Origin: CAZYME01 sp964648115
Lineage (GTDB): Bacteria > Pseudomonadota > Gammaproteobacteria > Legionellales > Legionellaceae
NCBI GenBank assembly: GCA_964648115.1
Contig: CAZYME010000011.1
Coordinates: 6,729-70,728, forward strand
Direction of reading: 5' to 3'
Length of the DNA stretch: 64,000 nucleotides
Shown here: positions 1 through 8,854 of the stretch, in pieces
How positions within the stretch are numbered: the first letter of the stretch is position 1
Layout: the number at the start of each line of letters is the position of its first letter
Program-made: the position numbers and the translations under genes
Notes under the pieces: generated by a model
What the model was told of the DNA's origin: nothing
The model's database searches: none
The model's input: only the letters and a program-made list of their open reading frames with translations

Positions 1-512
1 CCCATTGCGAAAGAAAAGCTGCTGCAACTGCGATTAATTTCATGAGCCAATATCCGGAAAAACCGGAACTTATAGAGGTAATGTCGCCATTAGCGCGCGA
101 AGAATTACTGCATTTTGAAAAGGTCCTCACTTTATTAGGTGAGAGAGGGCTTAAATACGGGCCTTTACCACCTTCATTATATGGACAGCGCCTACACAAA
201 AAGGTTACAAAAATAAGCGGGGTTGAAAAGTTAGTTGATCAATTGATTATTGGAGCAATCATCGAAGCACGCTCTTGTGAGCGCTTTAGTGCATTAGCGC
301 CTTTGCTGAGCGATCCGATATTAGCAAAATTTTATGCCACTTTAGTTAAAGCTGAAGCGCGTCATTTTGAGGATTATTTGCGTTTAGCACATCATTTCGG
401 TGCTACAGATGTTGATCATCGCATTCAGATGTTTCTTGATGTTGAAAATATGCTCATCAGCTCAGTGGACACGGTATTCCGCTTTCATAGCGGAATACCG
501 TACCTCAGCTAA
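1..512 (+). CDS. miaE: tRNA-(ms2io6A)-hydroxylase MiaE, 5'-truncated by the window edge
   Basis: A non-heme di-iron enzyme that hydroxylates 2-methylthio-N6-isopentenyl-adenosine at position 37 of tRNAs reading U-starting codons. The frame is open to the left edge: codons from base 3 read HCERKAAATAINF and run straight into the Met at 42, so that Met is internal and the N-terminus lies outside the window. Ferritin-like di-iron ligand motifs are visible (AREELLHFEKV, then EARSCERF, then KAEARHFEDY), and the family ending FRFHSGIP is present. The last codons lie inside a perfect 12-bp inverted repeat (473-503) that may also act as a transcription end signal. The family call is firm. Confidence 0.9.
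   Translation, partial: HCERKAAATAINFMSQYPEKPELIEVMSPLAREELLHFEKVLTLLGERGLKYGPLPPSLYGQRLHKKVTKISGVEKLVDQLIIGAIIEARSCERFSALAPLLSDPILAKFYATLVKAEARHFEDYLRLAHHFGATDVDHRIQMFLDVENMLISSVDTVFRFHSGIPYLS
473..503. repeat. 12-bp perfect palindrome at the miaE 3' end
   Basis: ACGGTATTCCGC and its exact reverse complement GCGGAATACCGT are separated by seven bases. The stem overlaps the final miaE codons and stop region. There is no T-run after it, so it could be a weak terminator between the convergent genes or a REP-like unit. Confidence 0.5.
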
Positions 513-515
513 CTA

Positions 516-1400
516 TTAACCACGCGACCTAGTTAATGATGGGGATACCGTATGTTGAAAATCTACGTCGTCGAACTTACCTTTTAAAAAAGCATCTAAG
601 CCTCGTTCGGGATGATCTTCGCTGACCTTTAGCTCTTCAAATATTTGTGTTGTTAATACTCGCGCAGGATCATCCTTATCAACAATTCTTCCTGAGTAAA
701 CAACAGCTTGCGGCTCGCCTTGGTTTCTAGGCCCCTGCACTTTTTCTTGCTCATAGCCATGTGAATCTAGCCACGCTATTATGCCTTCGTGATAATGCTT
801 TTCCAATGCTCGGCGAAGTGTATCTAAATCTGCTTGGATTGCCGGATTCTCTACTGTTGGAAACAGAGGTTCACCATTAGAACGGCGCACATCACTTAAA
901 GAATCAAACGCAAGTTTCCCGTCTTTATCAAGTGCCACACGATGTAGCAACTTAGGTAAAGCCTCTTGCGGAGGTTCTCTATAAGTAGCTGAATCAATTG
1001 CTTTGGCAATCGCGCCAGTTAATCCTTGCTGTTCACCGAGAAGAGAGCCTAAAAGCCCATCAACTGCATCAAAGGCCTGACCTGGGAGATTCAACGACGC
1101 AAGACAAATTCCGATTTGCTCTGCAAGCATCCAGATTGCGTTCATAGCCTGAATCCAGTCATTATTGCTGTAACCTCTTCTCCGCTCTTGCTCAAACCCC
1201 TCTGCAAGCTGTTTCAGGTTAGCAAATTCTTTAGTCGATTTTGCATATTTTTTCTGATACGAAACCTGTCGATTAGACGCTCTATTGTCCATATTTCGGG
1301 CTAAAAAATCGCTTTTTACTTGAGCAGCCTCTTGTGCTCGTGTTTTAATAAGATGTTCTTTCAGATCCTCAGGAATTACTAAACCGTTAGCATCAGGCAT
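516..1400 (-). CDS. Hypothetical cytosolic protein downstream of lpxH
   Basis: I do not recognise the family. A longer frame starts inside lpxH at 1448, but ATG at 1400 (MPDANGLVIPED) has a strong GAGAG ribosome site five bases upstream and lies one base past the lpxH stop, so I chose it (294 residues). The protein has no signal peptide or membrane helix. The first 80 residues are charged and helical (many K, R, Q, E). A more hydrophobic segment around residues 85-135 (IWMLAEQIGICLASLN, then a G/L-rich loop) is followed by a mixed charged C-terminus. It is translationally coupled to lpxH and minC, yet has nothing resembling a lipid A or division enzyme. An accessory or effector-type role is possible but unsupported. 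Confidence 0.6.
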   Translation of the reverse strand: MPDANGLVIPEDLKEHLIKTRAQEAAQVKSDFLARNMDNRASNRQVSYQKKYAKSTKEFANLKQLAEGFEQERRRGYSNNDWIQAMNAIWMLAEQIGICLASLNLPGQAFDAVDGLLGSLLGEQQGLTGAIAKAIDSATYREPPQEALPKLLHRVALDKDGKLAFDSLSDVRRSNGEPLFPTVENPAIQADLDTLRRALEKHYHEGIIAWLDSHGYEQEKVQGPRNQGEPQAVVYSGRIVDKDDPARVLTTQIFEELKVSEDHPERGLDAFLKGKFDDVDFQHTVSPSLTRSRG

Positions 1401-1401
1401 A

Positions 1402-2130
1402 TCAGCTCTCCAAAAATCGTTTAAAATAAAACCCATTTGGCCTATCATAGCACATCAGCAAAGGATTGTCATCCCAATCACTCAGCACAAATTGTTGGTA
1501 GGATATCCCTTTATGCTCATGCATAGTTAGCCCTGGCTTATGAATATGGCCGTGCACTAAAATTTGTACTTGCATTTGTTGCATATGCTCAAGCATAACA
1601 GAAGTAACAATATCCATGTAGATAGCGGGTTTGTGGCGATTGGTTTGGCTATGTTGACGTACTTTATTAACTAAATTTACGCGGAACTTATAGGGTAAGC
1701 GTAAAAATAACGCAGGAAAGATAGCGTTACGGGTTAACCGACGTAACCACTGATGCCCTTTATCCTTTGTGCAGTAACGATCGCCGTGCATCAGCAAGAC
1801 TTTTTTATTCCCAAGCATAATGACCGTGGGTTCATTTAATAGCGTCATAGAGGCCAATTTTGCAAAGCGTGCTCCGAGTAAAAAATCACGGTTGCCATGC
1901 ATAAAATAGATATTTACGCCTTGAGACGCCAGCCAAGACAATCGCGATGCAATCGTTAGACTCCAGTCGTCCAAAGCATCATCACCTGGCCAAACATGAA
2001 AAAAATCACCTAGAATGTACAGAACCTTGGTGTTAGAGGCGGCCCATTCAATAAAACGATAGAACCGCTCTAAAATAGCCTTTTCTTGCGGATGTAAATG
2101 AAGGTCCGATATAAAAACCGCTTCGATCAT
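1402..2130 (-). CDS. lpxH: UDP-2,3-diacylglucosamine diphosphatase LpxH
   Basis: A calcineurin-like metallophosphatase that hydrolyses UDP-2,3-diacylglucosamine to lipid X and UMP, the fourth step of lipid A synthesis, at the inner face of the inner membrane. All metal motifs are present in order: SDLHLHP near residue 9, GDFFHVWPGDD near 41, GNRDFLLG near 80, LMHGDRYC near 113 and HGHIHKPG near 194. The 242-residue length fits the family. The ATG overlaps the minC stop by four bases (ATGA), so minC-lpxH and probably the next gene are co-translated. Confidence 0.95.
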   Translation of the reverse strand: MIEAVFISDLHLHPQEKAILERFYRFIEWAASNTKVLYILGDFFHVWPGDDALDDWSLTIASRLSWLASQGVNIYFMHGNRDFLLGARFAKLASMTLLNEPTVIMLGNKKVLLMHGDRYCTKDKGHQWLRRLTRNAIFPALFLRLPYKFRVNLVNKVRQHSQTNRHKPAIYMDIVTSVMLEHMQQMQVQILVHGHIHKPGLTMHEHKGISYQQFVLSDWDDNPLLMCYDRPNGFYFKRFLES

Positions 2131-2864
2131 AAAGACTCTATTTGAATATGATCATCCTGAAGAAAAATTTGACAAGGACCAGAGAATGGCCCGATAGCAT
2201 CACTTAGGCGATAAAACCCCGCTATGGATACCAGCTCAGCTTCCAATGATTGGCAAAAAATACGTGCTTGCTTATCACCCGCGATTCCCGCTAGTGCCCT
2301 ACCGCGTAATGCACCGTACACATGAATGTTACCATCCGCTAATAATTCAGCACCATGGCTGACTGCTGCGGTAATCACCAGATCACCACCCTTGCTTACC
2401 ACTTGTTGACCTGAACGAACCGGCGTAGTTAACAATTTTGTTTTGATAGTCTCAACGACGCAAGATTCAGGCTCCTGCGGTTTATCTACCAGCTGTTTGT
2501 CTACAAGCGGCCTATCTTGCGTGGATGAGGTGTTTAAAACTGCTAGCCCTTGGCATTGTGCCAGTGTCTCTAGCAATGGCCCGCCTCCCTGTATAGCTAC
2601 AGGGATCAGGCCACACTCACGCATATATTGACAAAGTGATTGCAAATCAAGTTGCTCGCCATCGATAGCTGAACAGTCGAGTACTATCGGTGTTCTATCA
2701 AAAAGACGTGGGGCTTGAGCAATGACCTCGGTTAATTGTTGTTCAAACAACAATCTGTCTAAATCTAAAAGATGCATCACAGTAAAAGTATATAATCTAC
2801 CTTTTAACTTAAATGCTTGTGATTTCAATATATTATCTGTCATAACTGCGATATCCATCGCCAT
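2127..2864 (-). CDS. minC: Septum site-determining protein MinC
   Basis: An FtsZ polymerisation inhibitor that, with MinD, blocks division at the poles. The N-terminal domain (residues about 8-100) is followed by a linker rich in D, K, P and E. The C-terminal beta-helix domain carries VRSGQQVVSKGGDLVI, then GAELLADGNIHVYGALRGRALAG, the typical MinD-binding and dimerisation repeat. At 245 residues it has normal length. minD and minE are not adjacent in this window; the gene instead leads a minC-lpxH operon. The start could also be one of the internal Mets at residues 3 or 8; none has an outstanding ribosome site. Confidence 0.93.
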   Translation of the reverse strand: MAMDIAVMTDNILKSQAFKLKGRLYTFTVMHLLDLDRLLFEQQLTEVIAQAPRLFDRTPIVLDCSAIDGEQLDLQSLCQYMRECGLIPVAIQGGGPLLETLAQCQGLAVLNTSSTQDRPLVDKQLVDKPQEPESCVVETIKTKLLTTPVRSGQQVVSKGGDLVITAAVSHGAELLADGNIHVYGALRGRALAGIAGDKQARIFCQSLEAELVSIAGFYRLSDAIGPFSGPCQIFLQDDHIQIESL

Positions 2865-2914
2865 GCTTTTTGTTTATACTATCACGCTAATAAAAATAAC
2901 AGAAGGTTAGTGAC

Positions 2915-4570
2915 GTGGATAAACTGTGGTTGAAGCATTATCAACAAGGTGTACCCTATGAAATTAATACAAATGAATATGCTTCATTAGCTCATCTGTT
3001 TGATGAGGCTTGTCGTAAACACAAAAATAGTATCGCTTATGCCAACATGGGGATTGAGCTGAGCTATGACAAATTAAACCAGCTCAGTATGCAATTGGCC
3101 GCTTATCTTCAGCAATTAGGATTAAAAAAAGGGGCGCGTGTGGCAATCATGATGCCCAACTTATTACAATATCCGATTGCCCTTTTTGCCGTATTACGTG
3201 CGGGGTTTGTGGTTGTTAATACGAACCCACTATATACCTGCGAGGAAATGGTTCATCAGTTAGAGGATGCGGGTGCTGAAGCGATTATAGTCCTAGCAAA
3301 TTTTGCTAAAACGCTTGAAAAAGCACTACCCCGCCTGCCGTTATTGAAACACATCGTTATTACACAAATTGGAGATGTTTTCCCTACCGTTAAACGCGTA
3401 GTAGTTAACGCAGTGGTTAAACATATTAAAAAAATGGTACCCGCTTTTTCGATTCCACAAGCTCAAAGTTTCAACTCAGCTCTAGAACAGGGTGTGGGGA
3501 AACGTTTGCAGCCTGTTGAGTTAAATCACCAAGATATTGCCCTTTTACAATATACTGGTGGCACAACCGGCATTTCAAAAGGCGCCATACTTACGCATGG
3601 GAATATGGTAGCCAATGTATTGCAAGCTACCGCCTGGATTTCTCCACTGTCTTTAACTAGTGATGACATTATTGTAACTGCGCTGCCTCTCTACCATATT
3701 TTCTCTTTAACGGCTAATTGCCTCACTTTTTTCAATGCTGGCGCAAAAAATTTATTAATTACCAATCCACGCGATCTACCTCGTTTTATTAAAGATATTA
3801 AAAACAGTGGTTTTACAGCAATTACTGGCGTCAATACCTTGTTTAATGCTTTGCTTAATTACCCTACATTTTCTGGGGTAGACTTTTCAAAATTAAAACT
3901 CGCACTTTCGGGTGGCATGGCTTTGCAAAAAAGTGTCGCTCTAAAATGGATCGAGGTTACTAAATCGCCGGTACTTGAAGCGTATGGACTAACTGAAACA
4001 AGCCCTGCTGTAACCATTAACCCGATGTACCTTGAAGAATACAATGGCAGTATTGGTTTACCTATATCCTCTACAGATATTTCAATTCGTGATGACGATG
4101 GAAAAGAGCTTCCTTTGGGGGAAAGAGGCGAATTATGTGTTAAGGGCCCTCAAGTTACACCTGGCTATTGGCAACGCGAAGAAGAAACAGCTCAAATTTT
4201 TTGGTCAGATGGTTTTTTGCGCACAGGAGATGTGGCGATAGTTGATGATCGCGGCTTTATTTATCTGGTTGACCGAAAAAAAGACATGATTTTAATTTCG
4301 GGTTTCAATGTATATCCCAATGAAGTTGAACAAATTATTAGTATGCTGCCTGGCGTTTTGGAGGTAGGTGTTGTTGGAATTAGCGAGGGTGATTCTGGTG
4401 AGCAAGTTAAAGCCTGTATTGTAAAGCGAGATGCTGCGTTAACTCAGGAACAAGTAATTGCTCATTGCAGGGAACATTTAACTGCTTATAAAGTACCTAA
4501 GATAGTGGAGTTTTATAATGAGTTGCCTAAGACAAATGTGGGTAAGATTTTAAGGCGCGCATTGAGGTAA
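2915..4570 (+). CDS. fadD: Long-chain fatty acid-CoA ligase FadD
   Basis: Activates long-chain fatty acids to acyl-CoA with ATP, coupling uptake to beta-oxidation; membrane-associated. It is close to E. coli FadD along its length: the AMP-binding P-loop YTGGTTGISKGA near residue 213, the ITGVNTLFNALLN segment, YGLTETSP near 357, and the C-terminal FNVYPNEVEQII and KTNVGKILRR with the catalytic Lys. Translation starts at a GTG preceded by AGAAGG. It is 551 residues long, slightly shorter than E. coli at the C-terminus. It is transcribed divergently from minC. Confidence 0.95.
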   Translation: MDKLWLKHYQQGVPYEINTNEYASLAHLFDEACRKHKNSIAYANMGIELSYDKLNQLSMQLAAYLQQLGLKKGARVAIMMPNLLQYPIALFAVLRAGFVVVNTNPLYTCEEMVHQLEDAGAEAIIVLANFAKTLEKALPRLPLLKHIVITQIGDVFPTVKRVVVNAVVKHIKKMVPAFSIPQAQSFNSALEQGVGKRLQPVELNHQDIALLQYTGGTTGISKGAILTHGNMVANVLQATAWISPLSLTSDDIIVTALPLYHIFSLTANCLTFFNAGAKNLLITNPRDLPRFIKDIKNSGFTAITGVNTLFNALLNYPTFSGVDFSKLKLALSGGMALQKSVALKWIEVTKSPVLEAYGLTETSPAVTINPMYLEEYNGSIGLPISSTDISIRDDDGKELPLGERGELCVKGPQVTPGYWQREEETAQIFWSDGFLRTGDVAIVDDRGFIYLVDRKKDMILISGFNVYPNEVEQIISMLPGVLEVGVVGISEGDSGEQVKACIVKRDAALTQEQVIAHCREHLTAYKVPKIVEFYNELPKTNVGKILRRALR

Positions 4571-4610
4571 CCCCAATTGTGGATAAGCTTCGCTTTACCC
4601 ACCCTACATA

Positions 4611-4746
4611 CAATGCCATTAAATTAACGAAAGACTGTCGTCCCCGCGCAGGCGGGGATCCATTTCTCCAATGGCTCCTAGCCCAATTCAGGGATGGATT
4701 CCCGCCTACGCGGGAATGACAAGGTCTCTTAACTTAATGGCAGTGG
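4611..4746. mobile_element. MITE-like palindromic element, family C copy 1, with 9-bp duplication
   Basis: About 136 bp with imperfect terminal inverted repeats (TGCCATTAAATTAACGAAAG against the complement of CTTAACTTAATGGCA) enclosing TGTCGTCCCCGCG and CGCGGGAATGACA half-sites. The 9-mer CCCTACATA flanks it at 4602-4610 and 4747-4755, as expected of a target-site duplication. Other copies lie at 24338-24470 and 26911-27045 in the opposite orientation. It appears inserted into another repeat (GTGGATAAGCTTCGCTTTAC at 4579). It has no coding capacity, so mobility must be supplied in trans. Confidence 0.75.
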
Positions 4747-4767
4747 CCCTACATAGCCCAAGAAAAC

Positions 4768-5256
4768 CTAAGCCCTGAAAGTATTTACCAATTGCTTCAT
4801 AATACGCGCGGTCGCACCCCACACGAAGTAACTGCTTGCTGTGAATTGGCAGGTCGTTACAGACTCTCCCGCGCGATTAATTACCATATCCTCATAATTA
4901 CCGATCGTTCTAACTGCATGCATAGGCAGCGTTATGACTTCGGCAACTTCATAGTTATTTAGCGCATAAGGCTCGATGGTCGAAATAGTTGCAAGCCATG
5001 GATGGATAATTGAGCCACCCAGCGTTTGTTCTGGTTCTAGTTCCTTAACCAGCTCCACCCTATCAGCATCAACTCCTAACTCTTCTTGCAATTCCCGCAA
5101 TGCTGTTGCCCAAAGAGTAATGTCACTAATCTCCCACCGCCCTCCAGGAAAACAAATCTCTCCTGGATGATCACGTAAATGATCTGTGCGCCGCGTTAGA
5201 ATTAACGAATCTGTTGATTGTTCATGCATGACAATAACTGCTGATTTTTTTAACAT
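4768..5256 (-). CDS. NUDIX hydrolase, CoA pyrophosphatase type
   Basis: Probably hydrolyses coenzyme A or a related nucleotide diphosphate (NudL/YeaB-like). The Nudix box is complete at residues about 37-60: GGRWEISD, then RELQEELGV. The preceding ICFPGGR is typical of CoA pyrophosphatases. The 162-residue length is slightly short for this subfamily. Its ATG follows the pabB stop by one base, so the two are co-transcribed. Substrate assignment rests on family resemblance only. Confidence 0.8.
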   Translation of the reverse strand: MLKKSAVIVMHEQSTDSLILTRRTDHLRDHPGEICFPGGRWEISDITLWATALRELQEELGVDADRVELVKELEPEQTLGGSIIHPWLATISTIEPYALNNYEVAEVITLPMHAVRTIGNYEDMVINRAGESVTTCQFTASSYFVWGATARIMKQLVNTFRA

Positions 5257-5257
5257 T

Positions 5258-6634
5258 TTATGCCCGCATGTGATTCACAATCGCTGCGATTTTAGTAAAA
5301 CATTCACGATATTCATCTTCCCAGTTTGAGTCAATAACGATCCCTCCTCCTGCTGATAAATATAACGTTTCCTCTTTTGCAATTAGCGTTCGGATTGCTA
5401 TATTGCTATCAAACCGTCCATGTGAAGAAAAATAGCCAATACTTCCACAATATACACCACGTGAGAATGGCTCGTGTTCATTAATGATTCGCATGGCCTC
5501 ACGTTTTGGGGCCCCGGTAATAGATCCTCCGGGAAAACACGCTGCAAATGCTTGCAATGGTGTGATGGTTGGAACACATTGAGCCTCAATATTACTCACT
5601 AGATGGTGGACAGCATTATAACTTTGTACTTCACATAACGCTGTTACCCTGACACTTCCAGGCTCCGCAAATTTTCCCAAATCATTACGCAGCAAATCAA
5701 CAATCATGACATTTTCGGCATGATCTTTAGCGCTTTCAATTAAAGAGGCTTTCAGTTGCTGGTCAAGTACTGGATCTGGGGAGCGTTTGGCAGTGCCTTT
5801 GATGGGTGAAGTTAATACTCGGCCATTATCCATGGTTAAAAAACGCTCTGGCGAAAAACTAATTGTATCGCCATCAGTACCCCGCAAAAAAGCAGCATAA
5901 GGCACAGGATTTTTAGTTCTCACGCGCTTGTACATCTCCCAAGGCTCCCCGCTGTATTGACCGAGAAATGGCTGTGTATAATTGACTTGATAAGAGCGGC
6001 CGCGGGTTAGCTCTTGATGAATCGCATGAAATGCCTGTTGATAATCATATTGACTAATCAGTGGAGTAAATTCCTGTTGCAATATGAAAGACGAGGAAGC
6101 TATTGAACCTCTTTGCCAACGGGCTTGTATTTCCTCCATGTTGGCAGCAGTTTCTTGTTTCGTATTTGCTACAACCAGAGTCACCTTTTTTACTTGATGA
6201 TCAACCACAATCGCCCAATCATAAAATCGCATATCAATGAGAGGCATATCATTGGCAAAATGAGGGGTTGAATGAATGCCAGCAAGCACTTCACCAGCAT
6301 CGTATGCAATATAACCAATTGCTCCGCCTTGAAAAGGCAGATCACATGCAGATGGAGTAGTCGGTAACATGCTTTGCAATTGTTGGAAGGCATTTTGGAT
6401 ATCTGTTGAATTGCGCGAAACCTTTAGAGAATCGTAGGGTAATGCTGTGACAATATCATAGCGTCCACGTTGTTTATCGCTACTTTCTAGCAATACAAAA
6501 CCAGGGAGATCGCTGAGTGATTGGTAGTTAGCGATTAAGTCGTTTAAATATTGTAATGGGGTAAGTGTTAAGCTGCTCACATTAACTGGCTTGGCTACAA
6601 AAAAGATAGGTGATGATACCGCAGCGAGATCCAT
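5258..6634 (-). CDS. pabB: Aminodeoxychorismate synthase component I PabB
   Basis: Combines chorismate with ammonia from the PabA glutaminase to make 4-amino-4-deoxychorismate, the first step to p-aminobenzoate and folate. Chorismate-binding fold motifs are clear in the second half: ISFSPERFL, SPIKGTAKR, MIVDLLRNDLGK, GGSITGAPKREAM and the C-terminal LSAGGGIVIDS. The PIKGTAKR motif (with a PabB/TrpE-specific Lys) favours PabB over isochorismate synthases. The 458-residue length is typical. No pabA is adjacent. The gene is followed directly by the NUDIX gene. Confidence 0.92.
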   Translation of the reverse strand: MDLAAVSSPIFFVAKPVNVSSLTLTPLQYLNDLIANYQSLSDLPGFVLLESSDKQRGRYDIVTALPYDSLKVSRNSTDIQNAFQQLQSMLPTTPSACDLPFQGGAIGYIAYDAGEVLAGIHSTPHFANDMPLIDMRFYDWAIVVDHQVKKVTLVVANTKQETAANMEEIQARWQRGSIASSSFILQQEFTPLISQYDYQQAFHAIHQELTRGRSYQVNYTQPFLGQYSGEPWEMYKRVRTKNPVPYAAFLRGTDGDTISFSPERFLTMDNGRVLTSPIKGTAKRSPDPVLDQQLKASLIESAKDHAENVMIVDLLRNDLGKFAEPGSVRVTALCEVQSYNAVHHLVSNIEAQCVPTITPLQAFAACFPGGSITGAPKREAMRIINEHEPFSRGVYCGSIGYFSSHGRFDSNIAIRTLIAKEETLYLSAGGGIVIDSNWEDEYRECFTKIAAIVNHMRA

Positions 6635-6647
6635 TATAAAACACCAT

Positions 6648-6710
6648 CGTAGCCCTTATGGAGCCCAGCGGAATGCGGGGATCAAACCGCGGGGCCATTC
6701 CCGCTACATT
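6648..6710. repeat. REP-like palindrome, family A (GTAGCCCGTATGGAGCGAAGC)
   Basis: Degenerate copy of the GTAGCCC-ATGGAGC-GCGGAATGCGGG unit, ending in CCCGCTACATT so that the ends can pair. It sits between the divergent pabB and pdhA genes. Related copies are at 16658, 21819, 32463 and 40831. Confidence 0.7.
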
Positions 6711-6808
6711 AAATTTATAATAACAACCTGAGGCATCACATTTTTACTGGTTTTTGCAAAAAAAGGTGAGTATTCTATTCCAACTTGTTGTTTGCAGGGA
6801 GAAAAAGC

Positions 6809-7885
6809 ATGACAAATATTGTCGCCCGCTTTGAAATACCATATGTCCAGATACTCGATAACAGGGGTGAACTTTGCGGCCCACCACCTTCTTTCGCTGA
6901 TGATAAATCCGCACTACTAGAATTATATCGTACCATGGTACGCACACGTACATTCGATAAAAAAGCCATTGCTCTACAACGTACCGGTAAAATGGGCACA
7001 TATGCGCCTATCAATGGGCAAGAAGCTATTTCTACTGCTGTAGGGCATGCTTTGCGCAAAGAAGACGTACTCGTACCTTACTACCGTGATTATGCTGCCC
7101 AATTTCAGCGCGGTGTAAAAATGTCTGAAATTCTCGCCTATTGGGGTGGTGATGAGCGTGGTAGCCAATTCGCATGTGACTCAGAGGATTTACCCATATG
7201 CGTACCCATAGCATCACAATGCTTGCATGCCGCAGGAGTCGCTTTTGCATTTAAGTACCGCAAACAAAATCGTGTGGCTGTTGTTTGCATAGGTGACGGA
7301 GGCACATCTGAGGGTGATTTTTATGAAGCAATGAATGTCGCAGGCGTTTGGAATTTGCCTGTTGTTTTCGTAGTCAATAATAATAAATGGGCTATTTCTG
7401 TCAGCCTTGATAAACAAACAGCTACAAAAACTATCGCGCAAAAGGCCATAGCAGCAGGTTTTGATGGCATACAAGTAGATGGCAATGACGTTCTAGCGAC
7501 ACGCCAAGTAATAGGTGACGCCATTGAAAAAGCCCGACGAGGTGAAGGCCCAACACTAATTGAAGCTCTGACCTATCGTCTTTGTGACCATACAACAGCA
7601 GATGACGCGACACGTTATCAACCACCAAAAGAGGTGGAATCAGCGAGCAATGAAGAGCCTATCAAACGATTTAAGCATTTCTTAGAGCATAAAAAAATCT
7701 GGGATGAAACCAAAGAGAAAGCGTTGTTAGATGATTGTGCCAAGGAAGTTCAAGCGGCAGTCGATGAATACCTCGAAAGACCTCCCCAACCTATAACTAG
7801 TATATTTGACTATCATTACGCGACGCTCCCTGATTATTTGGTTGAGCAAAGAGCTGTAGCAATGGAGGAATTCGCACGTGGCTGA
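6809..7885 (+). CDS. pdhA: 2-oxoacid (pyruvate) dehydrogenase E1 alpha subunit
   Basis: Thiamine-diphosphate-dependent decarboxylase subunit of an alpha2beta2-type dehydrogenase complex. The TPP-binding motif GDGGTSEGDFYEAMN followed by VVFVVNNNKWAIS is intact near residues 165-205, and the phosphorylation-loop-like LTYRLCDHTTADDATRY is present. The frame is open from a TTG at 6785, but ATG at 6809 (MTNIVARF) has AGGGAG seven bases upstream and is the better start, giving 358 residues. It heads pdhA-pdhB-pdhC. The substrate could also be a branched-chain 2-oxoacid; pyruvate is favoured by likeness to PdhA proteins. Confidence 0.9.
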   Translation: MTNIVARFEIPYVQILDNRGELCGPPPSFADDKSALLELYRTMVRTRTFDKKAIALQRTGKMGTYAPINGQEAISTAVGHALRKEDVLVPYYRDYAAQFQRGVKMSEILAYWGGDERGSQFACDSEDLPICVPIASQCLHAAGVAFAFKYRKQNRVAVVCIGDGGTSEGDFYEAMNVAGVWNLPVVFVVNNNKWAISVSLDKQTATKTIAQKAIAAGFDGIQVDGNDVLATRQVIGDAIEKARRGEGPTLIEALTYRLCDHTTADDATRYQPPKEVESASNEEPIKRFKHFLEHKKIWDETKEKALLDDCAKEVQAAVDEYLERPPQPITSIFDYHYATLPDYLVEQRAVAMEEFARG

Positions 7886-8852
7886 TATTACTTTAGTAGA
7901 AGCAGTGACGCAGGCGCTTGCTTATGAATTATCTCATGATGAAAATGTCATCGTATTTGGGGAAGACGTTGGTAAAAACGGCGGTGTTTTTAGAGCAACT
8001 TTAGGGCTACAAGAGCGTTTTGGTGAGCATCGTGTCTTTGACTCCCCTTTAGCTGAATCAATGATTGCAGGCCTTGCAATCGGTATGTCTGTGCAAGGAT
8101 TAAAACCTGTCGCCGAATTCCAATTCATGGGTTTTATTTACCCCGCTATGAATCAAATCATTACCCATGCAGCTCGCATGCGTAACCGTACACGTGGTCG
8201 ACTACATTGCCCAATAGTGTTTCGTGCTCCTTTTGGTGGAGGCATACGCGCACCAGAGCATCACTCAGAAAGCACTGAAGCATTATTTACCCATATACCA
8301 GGCCTGCAAGTTGTGATTCCCTCATCGCCCAAGCGAGCTTATGGGTTATTGTTAGCTGCAATGCGCAACCCAGATCCTGTGATTTTTCTTGAGCCAAAAC
8401 GTATTTATCGACTAGTTAAGCAACCTGTCGAAGACGATGGTAAAGCCCTTCCTCTTGGAAAATGCTTTACCCTGCAAGAGGGCAATGATGTCACGTTGAT
8501 CAGCTGGGGCGCTAGTATGCATGAAACTCTGCAGGCTGCGAAGCAGCTGGGTGAGGAGGGAGTATCGTGCGAGGTCATTGATATAGCCACTATCAAACCC
8601 TTGGATATCGAAACTATTCTTGGATCAGTCGAAAAAACTGGGCGTTGTGTTATCGTACACGAGGGTGCAAAAACATGTGGTGTAGGCGCTGAAATTTCTG
8701 CGCAAATTATGGAAAACTGTCTTGCAGATTTGCAGGCCCCTGTTCAGCGGATTACAGGATATGATGTGGTTATGCCCTATTTTCAATTGGAAAAACACTA
8801 TTTACCGAGTGTAGCTCGTATTAAAGATAGTGTTATTAGCATCATGGAGTAA
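7878..8852 (+). CDS. pdhB: 2-oxoacid (pyruvate) dehydrogenase E1 beta subunit
   Basis: Transketolase-like beta subunit that completes the E1 active site with PdhA. Motifs include VFGEDVGKNGGVFRAT, SPLAESMIAGLAIGMS and FGGGIRAPEHHSES, and the C-terminal domain carries EVIDIATIKPLD and VIVHEGAKT. Its GTG start lies eight bases inside the pdhA stop region and is preceded by GGAGGAA. The 324-residue length is normal. It overlaps the pdhC start region (TAATG), indicating translational coupling of all three genes. Confidence 0.92.
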   Translation: MADITLVEAVTQALAYELSHDENVIVFGEDVGKNGGVFRATLGLQERFGEHRVFDSPLAESMIAGLAIGMSVQGLKPVAEFQFMGFIYPAMNQIITHAARMRNRTRGRLHCPIVFRAPFGGGIRAPEHHSESTEALFTHIPGLQVVIPSSPKRAYGLLLAAMRNPDPVIFLEPKRIYRLVKQPVEDDGKALPLGKCFTLQEGNDVTLISWGASMHETLQAAKQLGEEGVSCEVIDIATIKPLDIETILGSVEKTGRCVIVHEGAKTCGVGAEISAQIMENCLADLQAPVQRITGYDVVMPYFQLEKHYLPSVARIKDSVISIME

Positions 8853-8854
8853 TG

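Noticed and set aside
4577..4586. A further DnaA box (TTGTGGATAA) after fadD
   Set aside because: It is a single site and part of a dispersed repeat (GTGGATAAGCTTCGCTTTAC), so the match is probably incidental.
6744..7628. Several open frames on the minus strand within pdhA
   Set aside because: They are antisense to a strongly supported E1 alpha gene, lack ribosome sites and show no family features.
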